This document shows positions 1-8,990 of a stretch of 64,000 nucleotides of DNA, piece after piece. The notes under the pieces are model-generated. The model had not been told where the DNA came from and searched no databases. It saw nothing but the letters and a program-made list of their open reading frames with translations. The stretch is from Dryocola sp. LX212. Lineage in GTDB: Bacteria > Pseudomonadota > Gammaproteobacteria > Enterobacterales > Enterobacteriaceae. Within the stretch, counting starts at the first letter, position 1; every line of letters starts with the position of its first letter. Made by a program: the position numbers and the translations under genes. The stretch is from the NCBI GenBank assembly GCA_041504365.1, contig CP167917.1, forward strand, positions 4,216,001 to 4,280,000. The letters run 5' to 3'.

Positions 1-745
1 TAGGCCCCGGCGTGTCAAGCAGGGTCAGTTGCCCGTGCCCCTTGCCCAGCCCAGCCAGGTGGATAAACTCCACTTCTATCACCGGCACGTGCTCGATAGC
101 GGCATAGGCTTTAAACGGGAAAGCGACATCCAGCACTTTGGATAAGCGCACCAGGTCGTTAAGGCTTTTCAGGCAGTGGAAAATAGGCTGCGCCCCAAGA
201 TAATGCTTTTCGAACCTGCCGCCGCTGGCAATGCGCGTCAGCAGGTCCTCCATGTCACGGTCGATCTCCAACTGCTGCGCCAGAAAATCACGCGGCGTAG
301 TTTTCAGCTTCGCTTCAAGCTCCCCCATAAGGGCTTCAATGGGCTGGACGTACGGGAAATGCAGCACCGGCTCGCGCTGGCCCGGCGTGTGGCGTATCAG
401 GGTGGGTAGAGCGGTCATCGGCCTGTTGCGGTTGGGCAGGACTTCGGTGCCGATAATCGCATTAATGGTCGTTGATTTTCCCGCCTTCATGGTGCCAACA
501 ATCGCCAGCACCATCTCATTTTGCGTCACCTTGCGCAGCTCGTTTTGCAGCATCGCCTGCTGAGCCTGAATACCCCGTGCGCTGAAACGCAGCGGAACGA
601 CGCTTGCTGCCTGCGGCGAAGAGGGGTCATGCTGTTCATTCTGCGTAGCCAGCGGAATGCTTTTTAACGCGTTAAGATTCATCAGGGCGAGCTGCAATAG
701 CCGCTCCGCCTCCTGACTTAATTCAAAAATTGTTTGCGTGTGCAT
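1..745 (-). CDS. crfC: Dynamin-like GTPase CrfC (YjdA), 5' part only
   Basis: About 248 N-terminal codons are inside the window; the rest runs off the left edge. The ATG at 745 is preceded by AAGGAAA. Visible GTPase motifs are the P-loop GTMKAGKST near residues 84-92 and the G3 motif LLDTPGP close to the edge. CrfC is known in E. coli as a dynamin-type GTPase that co-localises with replication foci and supports nascent-strand cohesion. Its place beside yjdM matches E. coli. The family assignment is firm; any role in this strain is taken from the E. coli protein. Confidence 0.9.
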   Translation of the reverse strand, partial: MHTQTIFELSQEAERLLQLALMNLNALKSIPLATQNEQHDPSSPQAASVVPLRFSARGIQAQQAMLQNELRKVTQNEMVLAIVGTMKAGKSTTINAIIGTEVLPNRNRPMTALPTLIRHTPGQREPVLHFPYVQPIEALMGELEAKLKTTPRDFLAQQLEIDRDMEDLLTRIASGGRFEKHYLGAQPIFHCLKSLNDLVRLSKVLDVAFPFKAYAAIEHVPVIEVEFIHLAGLGKGHGQLTLLDTPGP

Positions 746-1377
746 AAAAAATGTTTCCTTAACTCAAATTATCCGGTTTTTAAAAGGCCATTATTTTTAT
801 CAACGAACAGCCACCGGCTTTTATAATTACGTGAGGAAAATATTTTATTGTTCTGCCCACACCCGTTCGCAAAGCTGGGTTTAAAAGCATGACGCTTAAT
901 TCCAGGGAATTGCTTTTTTTAAACTTTTATGTATCGGTGTGAGGATATATTGTGCGCCATAAAAACCCGCCCCAGAGCAAGGCTCAGAGAGCGTAGTGCC
1001 GCATAGCGTAGCGCATTTTTTTTGATCCATTGGCAATAATGCCGTGAATTTAACAGATTATTTAATTAATAAAAACAGCCGCGTCAATGGGCGCAATTTA
1101 TTTATTCATTTTTGCCAATATTAAACAGGCGTTGATCGCCAATGTTTAAAAGCTGTTCAGGGTATTATAGCGTCAGCGGAATAATTCCCAGCCGCTCCTG
1201 CGTAGTTTTCGTCCTGCCACAGCGCTTTACCATACTGTGGCGAGCTGCTGAATAATCCCTACAACCGTAGGGATTTGATGTATAATCCTGATACTTTTCA
1301 GCGGTTCGTCTCAATTGTTAATGAAACCCCTGATTTTCAGTCATTTTCCCAAATTACTCATGTTCGAGGTTACTGAT
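746..1377. promoter_or_regulatory. Divergent crfC/yjdM intergenic region
   Basis: This AT-rich stretch of 632 bp separates two divergent genes and must hold both promoters. A TATAAT hexamer at 1281-1286 is the best -10 for yjdM, about 90 bp upstream of its start; no good -35 lies at the right distance. I see no convincing small ORF or structured RNA here. Confidence 0.4.
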
Positions 1378-1713
1378 ATGCAACTCCCTCATTGCCCACA
1401 ATGCAATTCCGAATACACCTATGAAGATAACGGTATGTATGTTTGCCCGGAATGTGCGCATGAATGGAACGACGCAGCGCCTGCGCAGGATGCGGACGAA
1501 CTTATCGTGAAAGATGCTAACGGCAACCTGCTGGCCGACGGCGATAACGTCACCGTGGTCAAAGACCTGAAGGTGAAAGGCAGCTCTTCCATGCTGAAAA
1601 TTGGCACCAAAGTGAAGGGCATTCGCCTGGTAGAAGGTGACCACAACATCGACTGCAAAATTGATGGTTTTGGCCCGATGAAGCTGAAATCTGAGTTTGT
1701 GAAGAAAAACTAA
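1378..1713 (+). CDS. yjdM: Zinc-ribbon protein YjdM (formerly PhnA)
   Basis: The product has 111 residues. The start is taken at MQLPHCPQC, which aligns with E. coli YjdM and has GAGG upstream; the frame is open further upstream but has no support there. An N-terminal zinc ribbon shows two pairs, CPQC and CPEC, followed by the PhnA-type C-terminal domain ending KSEFVKKN. Despite its old name it is not part of the C-P lyase machinery, and its function is unknown. It forms a pair with yjdN downstream, with a REP palindrome between them. Confidence 0.93.
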   Translation: MQLPHCPQCNSEYTYEDNGMYVCPECAHEWNDAAPAQDADELIVKDANGNLLADGDNVTVVKDLKVKGSSSMLKIGTKVKGIRLVEGDHNIDCKIDGFGPMKLKSEFVKKN

Positions 1714-1726
1714 AGGTTTTCAGTTT

Positions 1727-1757
1727 GTAGGGTGGATAGCGCTTCGCTTACCCACCC
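1727..1757. repeat. REP-type palindrome between yjdM and yjdN
   Basis: Imperfect inverted repeat of the form GTAGGGTGG ... CCACCCT around a GCG/CGC core. It belongs to the same family as the other REP sites in this window. Confidence 0.75.
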
Positions 1758-1841
1758 TGCGTAAATCACCGCCCCGCCTGGCTTGCCCCAAATCCGACAG
1801 CTACACTTCATAGGCTCCTGTTCCCCACTGAGGAAAGGCTT

Positions 1842-2282
1842 ATGTCTGTCAGTCCCTACATCTTTTTCGACGGTACCTGTGAAGAGGCCATTGCTTTTTA
1901 TCAGCAGGCGATTGGTGCCGAACTGCTTTTTAAAATGACCTTCGGCGAAATGCCGAAAGACGGCGAAACCGCAGAAGCTGAAGGCTGCGGCAGCGGATTT
2001 AACTGGCCGGATGATAAAATCATGCACGCCAGCTTGCGCATTGGCGACGGTGAAGTGATGCTGAGCGACGGGAATATGTGTGCTGATAAAGTCAAACATA
2101 CGGGATATTGCCTAAGCCTTTCGTCAAAAGATCTCGCGGAGGGAGAGCGTTGGTTTAATAATCTTGCGGCGGGCGGCGACGTCACCATGCCGTGGGGAGA
2201 AACCTTCTGGGCAAAAGGATTTGGTATGCTAACGGATAAATACGGCATCCCCTGGATGGTGAATGTCGAGAAACCCATGTAA
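1842..2282 (+). CDS. yjdN: VOC-superfamily protein YjdN (formerly PhnB)
   Basis: The product has 146 residues and opens with MSVSPYIFFDGTCEEAIAFY, the usual beginning of a PhnB-like glyoxalase/bleomycin-resistance fold. A second half-module (GYCLSLSSKDLAEGERWF, then WGETFWAKGFGMLTDKYG) shows the paired beta-alpha-beta-beta-beta units of the fold. No enzymatic activity is established for the E. coli protein. An AGGAAAGG Shine-Dalgarno sequence precedes the ATG. A strong terminator follows, so yjdM-yjdN is closed off from the accessory block downstream. Confidence 0.92.
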   Translation: MSVSPYIFFDGTCEEAIAFYQQAIGAELLFKMTFGEMPKDGETAEAEGCGSGFNWPDDKIMHASLRIGDGEVMLSDGNMCADKVKHTGYCLSLSSKDLAEGERWFNNLAAGGDVTMPWGETFWAKGFGMLTDKYGIPWMVNVEKPM

Positions 2283-2303
2283 CGCCTTTATCCGTCGAAT
2301 AAT

Positions 2304-2333
2304 TAAGGCTTGCTGCGGCAAGCCTTACGTTTT
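2304..2333 (+). terminator. Rho-independent terminator after yjdN
   Basis: A perfect 10-bp stem TAAGGCTTGC/GCAAGCCTTA with a 4-nt loop, followed by CGTTTT. It lies 22 bp after the yjdN stop and could also serve the convergent LysR gene. Confidence 0.85.
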
Positions 2334-2442
2334 AGATTGATAAACCAACGTGGCTTCGACAACCGCCCGAACATTCCCTGCCGAATTCCACCGCCCCTTT
2401 TCTTATAAGAGGATTTTATTCCCAACGATCTTCATTTACCGC

Positions 2443-3366
2443 TTACATATTGGCAGCTATGCATATTTTTTTCTTAATGAGGGGTAAAGCAAAATCCAGG
2501 AAGGTTCGCACGCTGGAAGACATATTCTTGCGGCTCGGCATCAGGGCATAGGCCCACGAAGACTCTGGCAGCCATCCCGTCTGGAAAGGAAGGGGTTCAA
2601 TCAGCGATCTGTTATTCAGGTCGGTGTTACACAGGTAACGAGGTACCACAGCAGCGCCAATGCCAGAATGTACTAATGCAAGCAATGTCTGCATATTACC
2701 ACTGACAACATGAGGCGAAAAAGTGAAATTAAACACCGCTTCATTAGGACCGCAGAAAATAACTTGCTGTTCTCCACTACGGTTGGCTAATGCCAGCATG
2801 GGGATTTCCGTTAGTTGAGCCGGATTAAATAGGTCTTTAGTCATACTTAATTGTGGATGAGAAACCAGAGCCAACGGTAAACGGCAAATATGACGACAAA
2901 TTAAGGATGAATCATCGGGGAGCTGCGCGGAAATACGAAATGACAGATCTAACCGATCATTAATCAAATCAGAAAACTGATCTTTTACGCAGAGTTCAAA
3001 TTTTATTTCACCGAATCTGGTATTAAAATCGGTAATTATTTCTGGCAATACATGTGTTGCAAATGTAGGTGAACAACCGATACGTAAAATACCCGCCGGG
3101 ACAGATGCGTAGCTTTCAGCAACTAAGAAGGCTTCAGACGCGGCCTTCTCTACCGTAACTCCTTGATTATAAATCATCTCCCCTACGGTGATCAGAGAAA
3201 TATGTCGCGAATTACGTTGTAAAAGACGAACGCCCATTCGCTGTTCAAGCTCCCCTATACGGCGGCTTAGCTTCGATCGCTGCATCCCTAAGTGACGAGC
3301 TGCTTCTGAAAAACCCCCTCGTTTTACTACCTCAACTAATAGTATCAAATCATCTAATCTTTTCAT
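2443..3366 (-). CDS. LysR-family transcriptional regulator
   Basis: The product has 307 residues. An N-terminal winged helix-turn-helix (residues about 1-60, with GGFSEAARHLGMQRSKLSRRIGELE) is followed by a LysR substrate-binding domain (about 90-295). It is divergent from the alpha-hydroxy-acid oxidase gene, with 131 bp between the two starts. That is the classic layout of a LysR protein controlling its neighbour, so the oxidase gene is the likely target (inference). The ligand cannot be told from sequence. The gene is AT-rich compared with the phn genes, which fits the accessory character of the block. Confidence 0.9.
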   Translation of the reverse strand: MKRLDDLILLVEVVKRGGFSEAARHLGMQRSKLSRRIGELEQRMGVRLLQRNSRHISLITVGEMIYNQGVTVEKAASEAFLVAESYASVPAGILRIGCSPTFATHVLPEIITDFNTRFGEIKFELCVKDQFSDLINDRLDLSFRISAQLPDDSSLICRHICRLPLALVSHPQLSMTKDLFNPAQLTEIPMLALANRSGEQQVIFCGPNEAVFNFTFSPHVVSGNMQTLLALVHSGIGAAVVPRYLCNTDLNNRSLIEPLPFQTGWLPESSWAYALMPSRKNMSSSVRTFLDFALPLIKKKICIAANM

Positions 3367-3497
3367 TATCTCATCTTTTATCGTAGTGTTTTTCAGGACA
3401 ATACGTCCTATTTTTACTCATATCTCTCATGAAACATCATTGATATATTCAGTGCCAGGCAAGCATAAAAATATTTTAATATTATGGAGCAATATCA

Positions 3498-4700
3498 ATG
3501 AATTATACAAGACGCAATTTAATTCAATTTGCAGGAGCTGGTCTCACACTTGCTGTAGTTAAACCGTCCGCCGAAGCGGGAATGAAACCTCCGGTAGCCA
3601 CAGGAAATATAAAAGCTGTAAATAAAGATGCGGATGATTCAAAAATTATAAGCTTAGACCGTCTGGAGCAGCAGGCCAAAGAAGTGATGTCACCCGGAGC
3701 CTATGCCTTTATTTCGGGGGCATCTGGCGCTGAATGGACTTTGCATGAAAATCGTCGTGCATTTAACGATTATCCCATTTTGACTCATCGTTTAGCGGAT
3801 ATTCTGGAAGAGGATATTGATCTATCAACTGAGCTTCTCGGCCATCAAATTCCTTATCCTGTTATTTGTGCCCCCGCCGGTGTGCATACTTTTGTTCACC
3901 CAGAAGGGGAACTTGTCAGCGCAAAAGGTGTTAGTGATGCTGGCACTATTTTTCAGTGCTCTGGCGCGTCAGCTAAACCACTTGAAGCCATTGCTGAAGC
4001 CAGTACAGGTCCAAAATGGTTTCAGCTATACTTTAATGCCGACCTCGGCGTGACAAAAGATCTCTTACTTCGGGCTAAACATTCTGGGTATAACGCAATT
4101 ATCTTAACAACAGATGCGCTGGGGCCCGGTAGCAGCGAGGGATTCAGCAGTCTTGGACGCCCTTTTCCGTCTGGGTTTACATTCGGAAATCATGATCCCC
4201 GCTTTGGCGGCCGAGGGGATTTTAGAAACCAAAAAGCTAACCTAACACCTAAAGATATTGAATTTGTCGCTTCCGTTAGCGGTCTCCCGGTGATTGTAAA
4301 AGGTATTATGCGCGGAAAAGATGCGGATAATGCAATTAGCGCGGGCGCAGCAGCTATCCAGGTTTCTAATCATGGCGGACGCCAGTTGGATGGATTACCT
4401 GCGGCAATATCAGTCCTGCCCGAGGTGGCCAACCATGTAAAAAAGCGCGTACCCATTATCTTTGACAGCGGCATACGCCGCGGCATTGATGTTTTCAGAG
4501 CCCTGTGCCTGGGTGCTGATGCAGTCGCAATTGGCAGACCGATGTTATATGGCCTGAGTGTCGGCGGTGCAAAAGGCGTACAAAACGTTTTTGAACATCT
4601 TAGAGATGAATTAAGAATTGCAATGTTATTAGCCGGATGTGCATCGACAAAAAATCTTTCTTCTGATTTTCTAATGAATACGATGAAAAATAATACTTAA
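3498..4700 (+). CDS. FMN-dependent alpha-hydroxy-acid oxidase/dehydrogenase with Tat-type leader
   Basis: The product has 400 residues. It begins MNYTRRNLIQFAGAG, a twin-arginine-like leader, so export of the folded flavoprotein is predicted. The TIM-barrel flavin domain covers about residues 50-385. Family residues seen are K268 (VKGIM), the SNHGGRQLDG block with the catalytic His292 and substrate-binding Arg295, DSGIRRGID at 323-331 and IGRPMLYG. Relatives oxidise L-lactate, glycolate or mandelate; the substrate here is not known. It is preceded by AGGAGC-like AT-rich sequence, is divergent from a LysR gene and is followed by a terminator. An exported member is unusual, since most bacterial relatives are cytoplasmic or peripheral inner-membrane proteins. 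Confidence 0.88.
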   Translation: MNYTRRNLIQFAGAGLTLAVVKPSAEAGMKPPVATGNIKAVNKDADDSKIISLDRLEQQAKEVMSPGAYAFISGASGAEWTLHENRRAFNDYPILTHRLADILEEDIDLSTELLGHQIPYPVICAPAGVHTFVHPEGELVSAKGVSDAGTIFQCSGASAKPLEAIAEASTGPKWFQLYFNADLGVTKDLLLRAKHSGYNAIILTTDALGPGSSEGFSSLGRPFPSGFTFGNHDPRFGGRGDFRNQKANLTPKDIEFVASVSGLPVIVKGIMRGKDADNAISAGAAAIQVSNHGGRQLDGLPAAISVLPEVANHVKKRVPIIFDSGIRRGIDVFRALCLGADAVAIGRPMLYGLSVGGAKGVQNVFEHLRDELRIAMLLAGCASTKNLSSDFLMNTMKNNT

Positions 4701-4831
4701 TCTTAGTCTGCATTATATAGTTAGTTATTAGTAACCTTGTGGTCGGTTTATTAATCGCAGTTATATTTAAAATGATAAAATAATGTAAAGCAGCGCTCTT
4801 AATTCCACAGGAGATCGGTGGCTGTTTACAT

Positions 4832-4858
4832 GATGCCCGGCTATGCCGGGCATCTTTT
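4832..4858 (+). terminator. Rho-independent terminator
   Basis: Perfect 10-bp stem GATGCCCGGC/GCCGGGCATC with a TAT loop and a TTTT tail, 131 bp after the oxidase gene. It separates that gene from the convergent hydrolase gene. Confidence 0.85.
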
Positions 4859-4881
4859 ATAGGCTTAATCCCTCTCGACGA

Positions 4882-5838
4882 TTACCACTCTCCGCGGCGA
4901 TGGTTGGTCACCCAACGATACATGCCAAGAACATTAAGCGTTTTCATCGTACTGAAACCAATCCAGCTTTGTACTTCAGGGCTGAATTTGACGTTGCGAT
5001 AGAGCTGATCCCAGGATTGCCCTTCGCGGACAAGGTTCAGCACCTGCTGATGGAGGTCAACCAGATAGGCACGTTCAGCAATAATGTCGTCTTTGGTGGC
5101 TGGTGTATAATGACCCACATCGATGACATCAACATCCTGATTAATTACCCAATCAAGGGTTTCCACCCAGCCGTCATAATAAAAGTCGAGAAAATCGTTA
5201 TAGGGCATGGACTTGCTTTCACAGACGTCCGTGCACTGAAGCGCTTTATAGCCCGGAAAATGGACCATCACCATACTGTTAGAGTGGCTTGCTGCGACCC
5301 GATAAAGATCAACCGTTTCTCCTCCCAGTAAGATCGTCATTTTATCCTTGAAGACTTTATCCGGAAGCGCGGTTGGAATTTTCTCACCGATAATGGGTTC
5401 TACCGCCCGTTCGTGGGCTACCACGATTGCCCCCGCCTTTTGAAAGATTTGTCCCCCGCTAATATGATCGGCGTGGGCATGGGTGTAAACGACATACTTC
5501 ACCGGTACCTTGAAGCGTTTCATGATTTCGTCTTTAAGCCAATCAGAGGTGCAGGACATTGCCGGGTCGATTACCAGAGCACCTTCTTTGGTAATTAACA
5601 CCAGACCGCTGTGAACAGCAAGGCCTGCTCCCGTTGTATGACGGTAAAGATTACCTTTAATCTGCGTCAGATCGCGCGGGCTTTCAGGACAGTCTGCAAC
5701 GGTAAAATCATTTAACACCGCTCTGTTTACATACGCCGAGTGGTCGAGCGTAGTACCATTATCCGTTGCGGCTAACGTGACCGATGACGATATGGCAGTC
5801 ATTATTAACGCTGCGGCTAAACCTAATTTTAATTTCAT
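4882..5838 (-). CDS. Secreted metallo-beta-lactamase-fold hydrolase
   Basis: The product has 318 residues. A Sec signal peptide (MKLKLGLAAALIMTAISSSVTLAA) precedes the MBL domain. The metal-binding motif HAHADH is at residues 120-125; further likely ligands are His185 (AASHSNS), Asp204 (CTDVC) and His243 (VGHY). This set implies a two-metal site. The substrate is unknown, and I would not call it an antibiotic resistance gene from sequence alone. It is convergent with the exported oxidase, so the two may act on related compounds in the periplasm (inference). The 279 bp upstream are AT-rich and must hold its promoter; no further gene is visible there. Confidence 0.88.
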   Translation of the reverse strand: MKLKLGLAAALIMTAISSSVTLAATDNGTTLDHSAYVNRAVLNDFTVADCPESPRDLTQIKGNLYRHTTGAGLAVHSGLVLITKEGALVIDPAMSCTSDWLKDEIMKRFKVPVKYVVYTHAHADHISGGQIFQKAGAIVVAHERAVEPIIGEKIPTALPDKVFKDKMTILLGGETVDLYRVAASHSNSMVMVHFPGYKALQCTDVCESKSMPYNDFLDFYYDGWVETLDWVINQDVDVIDVGHYTPATKDDIIAERAYLVDLHQQVLNLVREGQSWDQLYRNVKFSPEVQSWIGFSTMKTLNVLGMYRWVTNHRRGEW

Positions 5839-6117
5839 TATATACTTCTTTTCATTGTAAATGTTCTCTTTTCAGGCGTATAAATATCCAAAAGAGGCCT
5901 TAATTAAATCTGCAAAATAAATATCACTGATTTGATAGATATAAACAGGCAATAAACCAGACTACATGTAAATCACTCTCTCAATATGTCTTGCGGGTAT
6001 ACTTTTGGTATAGCCATGCGTTCTTTTTCCCAAAAAAGTTATACCTCTTTCTCTTATCTATAAATTTCTGCTTAATTTTATTCCGCTATAGACATTTCAA
6101 ATATAGCCCTGTTTTAT

Positions 6118-7002
6118 TTATGGGTACGATACAAACAGGACACCCGATCCTTCAAACGAACCCGTGGATCTCGGCGTACCGCTCAGGATAGAGGTGATGC
6201 TGACAGTATTTCGCCCGGGATTGCCCGATAGCGCGGAGTTAAGTGGGAGATTATTTGCCAGCAAATTGGCCGTCATGCCATTAGACAACGCTATACCCTG
6301 CGGGGAACGCAGGCGCAGCGTGTATTTCATTCCCGTCGTGCATTCAACAGCAACTACGCCACGCACTCTGGCCCCTTCAGCGTTTGCGATATTCATTTTA
6401 TCGTAGTCCAGAGTCAATTGCGGAGTAATTAGCGCACACCACTCATTGACGGGAGGCGTACCGATACAACTGTCAATTGCCGAGGTCACTCCACCGTTCC
6501 AGGTACGCATCTGCCAGATGTCAAAATAAGTTTGTGGAGCGGCTTCGAATCCAAGTGTGGTTCCTACACATTCGTTTCCGTTCTTTGAGCCAAAATGCGT
6601 CACTTTACGAGTGCCTCGACCAAACCGGGTTGTGATTAATTGTGCGAAATCCTTGAATGTCATTTTCGCGCTTTCTGCCATCAAAGGAACTGCGGTGACT
6701 AATGGACGTGAGTCATTGGGAGACGGGTTATTGTGACGATGGTAAGAGTAGAAAGACACTTTACTGCCGTAAGCGCCTAATTTCTGTGAGACAACACTTT
6801 GAAGCGTTGTATGATCTTCAATACTTGGATCTGTGACATTGGCTATAAAGATATGCTGGGTGTAAGTAGCCGAGGTTGGGCCCGTTACTTCTACGTCCAC
6901 CTGTGCTGTATAGGGCCACTGGTATGTAAGACCAAATGAAAATGGTGTCCATAACAAGCTGCTTAAACATAAATAATTTATATTTTGAATCATTTTTCTC
7001 AT
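6118..7002 (-). CDS. Two-domain fimbrial tip adhesin, MrpH-like (distal copy)
   Basis: The product has 294 residues from the ATG at 7002 (an upstream TTG at 7008 is also possible). After the signal peptide comes a lectin-like N-domain starting LTYQWPY, then a pilin-like C-domain ending GSGVLFVSYP. His88 and His90 (YHRHNN) and His136 (VTHFG) have the HxH...H spacing of the zinc site described for the Proteus MrpH adhesin. Cysteines include a conserved NGxEC and the DSC...WC pair. It is the last gene of the fimbrial cluster and a clear paralogue of the gene upstream. The metal-site assignment is inferred from spacing. Confidence 0.82.
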   Translation of the reverse strand: MRKMIQNINYLCLSSLLWTPFSFGLTYQWPYTAQVDVEVTGPTSATYTQHIFIANVTDPSIEDHTTLQSVVSQKLGAYGSKVSFYSYHRHNNPSPNDSRPLVTAVPLMAESAKMTFKDFAQLITTRFGRGTRKVTHFGSKNGNECVGTTLGFEAAPQTYFDIWQMRTWNGGVTSAIDSCIGTPPVNEWCALITPQLTLDYDKMNIANAEGARVRGVVAVECTTGMKYTLRLRSPQGIALSNGMTANLLANNLPLNSALSGNPGRNTVSITSILSGTPRSTGSFEGSGVLFVSYP

Positions 7003-7051
7003 TCTCAATTAAGCCTTCGCGACCAATTTGATTGTTACTACTCTCATTTTT

Positions 7052-7933
7052 TTACGGGTACGATACAAACAGGACACCCGATCCTTCAAACGGCCCCGTG
7101 GATCTCGGCGTACCGCTCAGGACAGAAGTAATTTCGACGTTGTTTCGCCCGGTCTTCCCCGATAGCGCGGAATTAAGCGGAAGATTGTTCGCCAGTAGAT
7201 TAGCCGTCATGCCGTTGGACAGTGGAATGCCCTGCGGATTACGCACGCGAAGCGTATATTTCATTCCCGTCGTGCATTCCACGGCAACCTGCCCGCTTAC
7301 GCGAGCACCGGGGGCGTTTGCCAGGTTCATTTTCTCGTAGTTAAGCGTCAGTTGGGGTGTGATTAGCGCACACCACTGATTGGGAGGTGGGGTACCGTAG
7401 CAGCTATCGGCCACGCTGGTCGCCCCACCGTTCCAGGTCTGGGTTATCCAAGATTCATAAAAGGTTGGTTCCGTGGTAGGTGAAGGGCCCAATGTGATTC
7501 CCACACATTCGCCACCGTTTGGCGATCCTTGATGTATCGATAACCACACACCTTTTCCAAATCTGCCGGTTATGTATGCCGCATAACTGGCAAATGTATC
7601 GGTGCCGCGAAATCCTTTTGTTAAAGTGTTATAGGAGAGTAATGCTGGTAAATGTGTTCGTGGGTTATTGTGGCGATGGAACATCATGAATTCCACCTGA
7701 TCAATATTCTTGCCCATTTTTTTATTAAGGACTTCGTTGACTGTTGCATCACTATTAATCTCTGGATCATCAACGGTAATCGTGCCTGTAGCTATACTGA
7801 AGTGGGCGGTGGTGCTATCCATGATTCTTACATTAAGTGTCTGAATATATGGCCACTGGTAAACAAGCGCAGCGACAGGATTACTGATCGCCAGAGTAAG
7901 AGTTAAGAATAAAGGTGCCGTGATTTTTTTCAT
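7052..7933 (-). CDS. Two-domain fimbrial tip adhesin, MrpH-like (proximal copy)
   Basis: The product has 293 residues with signal peptide MKKITAPLFLTLTLAISNPV. The N-domain starts LVYQWPY and carries His86, His88 (FHRHNN) and His134 (SIHQG), the same 46-residue spacing as the neighbouring copy. The C-terminal pilin-like domain is almost the same as in the distal copy (CALITPQLTL, VECTTGMKYTLR, GMTANLLANNLPLNSALSG), while the N-domains differ widely. The pair looks like a tandem duplication whose receptor-binding halves have diverged. Confidence 0.82.
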   Translation of the reverse strand: MKKITAPLFLTLTLAISNPVAALVYQWPYIQTLNVRIMDSTTAHFSIATGTITVDDPEINSDATVNEVLNKKMGKNIDQVEFMMFHRHNNPRTHLPALLSYNTLTKGFRGTDTFASYAAYITGRFGKGVWLSIHQGSPNGGECVGITLGPSPTTEPTFYESWITQTWNGGATSVADSCYGTPPPNQWCALITPQLTLNYEKMNLANAPGARVSGQVAVECTTGMKYTLRVRNPQGIPLSNGMTANLLANNLPLNSALSGKTGRNNVEITSVLSGTPRSTGPFEGSGVLFVSYP

Positions 7934-7966
7934 TATCCAGAAGTCCTTCCTTGCTTATCAGCGCAG

Positions 7967-8467
7967 TTACTGATATTCCGCCCGCACGGTGGCCTGCGCC
8001 GTAAAGCTGCCTTCCACAAGCACCGCCTCATCACGCTGGACCAGCACCGCCTCAATTTCCGGCAGCGTATTGCCGTTTACCTTCAGCGGCGTGTCCAGTT
8101 CAAACGGCTCCCCCCCGACGTACAGCTTCACCCCAAGGTCGGCCTGCTCTGCGCTGACCACCGTCGCCTTGTCAACATCAAACCCCGCCGCGTTCCCCCG
8201 CACCGTCAGCACCAGCTGCCACGCCAGGCTGCTTTCTTGACACTTCAGCGTCAGCGGCACCTGCTCGCGGTAAATCCCGCTCGGCACCTTGCGGATACCC
8301 ACCTGGTCACCGAACTCCACCTTCACCGTCCCGCTCTCATCCAGCGTGCACGGCGGCGGCGTATTCAGGGTGCCCTTAAACTCCAGGTTCTGCGGGTCCT
8401 CTGCCTGAACCGTACCCGCCGCCAGCAGCAGGGCCACACAGCACATCCGGTATGTCATTACGTTCAT
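7967..8467 (-). CDS. Minor fimbrial subunit (MrpG-like position)
   Basis: The product has 166 residues with signal peptide and the pilin fold: GTLNTPPPCTLDESG near the N-terminus, a second cysteine in LTLKCQES for the conserved disulfide, and the C-terminal beta-strand ending ATVRAEYQ. It lies directly upstream of the adhesin genes, where tip-fibrillum adaptor subunits are coded in mrp-type operons. The adaptor role is inferred from order and length. Confidence 0.85.
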   Translation of the reverse strand: MNVMTYRMCCVALLLAAGTVQAEDPQNLEFKGTLNTPPPCTLDESGTVKVEFGDQVGIRKVPSGIYREQVPLTLKCQESSLAWQLVLTVRGNAAGFDVDKATVVSAEQADLGVKLYVGGEPFELDTPLKVNGNTLPEIEAVLVQRDEAVLVEGSFTAQATVRAEYQ

Positions 8468-8476
8468 TTCTGTCCC

Positions 8477-8971
8477 CTACTGATAATCCACCACCAGGGA
8501 AGCCAGCACGCTGAACGCTCCCCCCGCCGGCTCCGCACCGCTCAGCCGGACCGGCACGACATACAGCTCCGGCACGTCCGGAGCCGTAAAGGCTATCCAT
8601 TTCCCCGGCGTGTAGCGCGCTTCTCCCTGATACAGCGCCAGCCCCAGCCCGCCAAGCGGCGTGCTTAACACCTCTCCGCCCGGGGTACCGACGCTCGCGC
8701 CGCTGATGCGGATCTTTTGCTCCAGGGCAATGGCCTCTGAGCAGTCGAGGGTAAACGCAATTTTTTGCCGGTACTTCGTGCCATCGATGCGGGTGGTCAT
8801 CATGTCGTCGCCGAAATCAACGATGACGTTGTCGCCCCCGTTCACCACGCACGGCGGAGAGGCAAGCAGCGTGCCGTGAAAAGTAATATCCGTATCAGCA
8901 CAGGCCTGATGGCTGATGCCCCAGGCCAGCGCAAACGCTGCTGGCAGGGTAAAACTCAGGATGGTCTTCAT
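8477..8971 (-). CDS. Minor fimbrial subunit (MrpF-like position)
   Basis: The product has 164 residues with signal peptide (ending SHQACA), GTLLASPPCVVNGGDNVIVDFGDD, the paired cysteine in FTLDCSEA and C-terminal strand ASLVVDYQ. It is 9 bp from the next subunit gene and shares the VDFGxxV...Y+ pattern with its two neighbours, so the three minor subunits probably arose by duplication. Confidence 0.85.
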   Translation of the reverse strand: MKTILSFTLPAAFALAWGISHQACADTDITFHGTLLASPPCVVNGGDNVIVDFGDDMMTTRIDGTKYRQKIAFTLDCSEAIALEQKIRISGASVGTPGGEVLSTPLGGLGLALYQGEARYTPGKWIAFTAPDVPELYVVPVRLSGAEPAGGAFSVLASLVVDYQ

Positions 8972-8990
8972 GATGCTCCTTACAAACCGC

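Noticed and set aside
4882-5838. Metallo-beta-lactamase resistance gene
   Set aside because: Only the fold and metal motif are supported; the family has many non-lactamase members.
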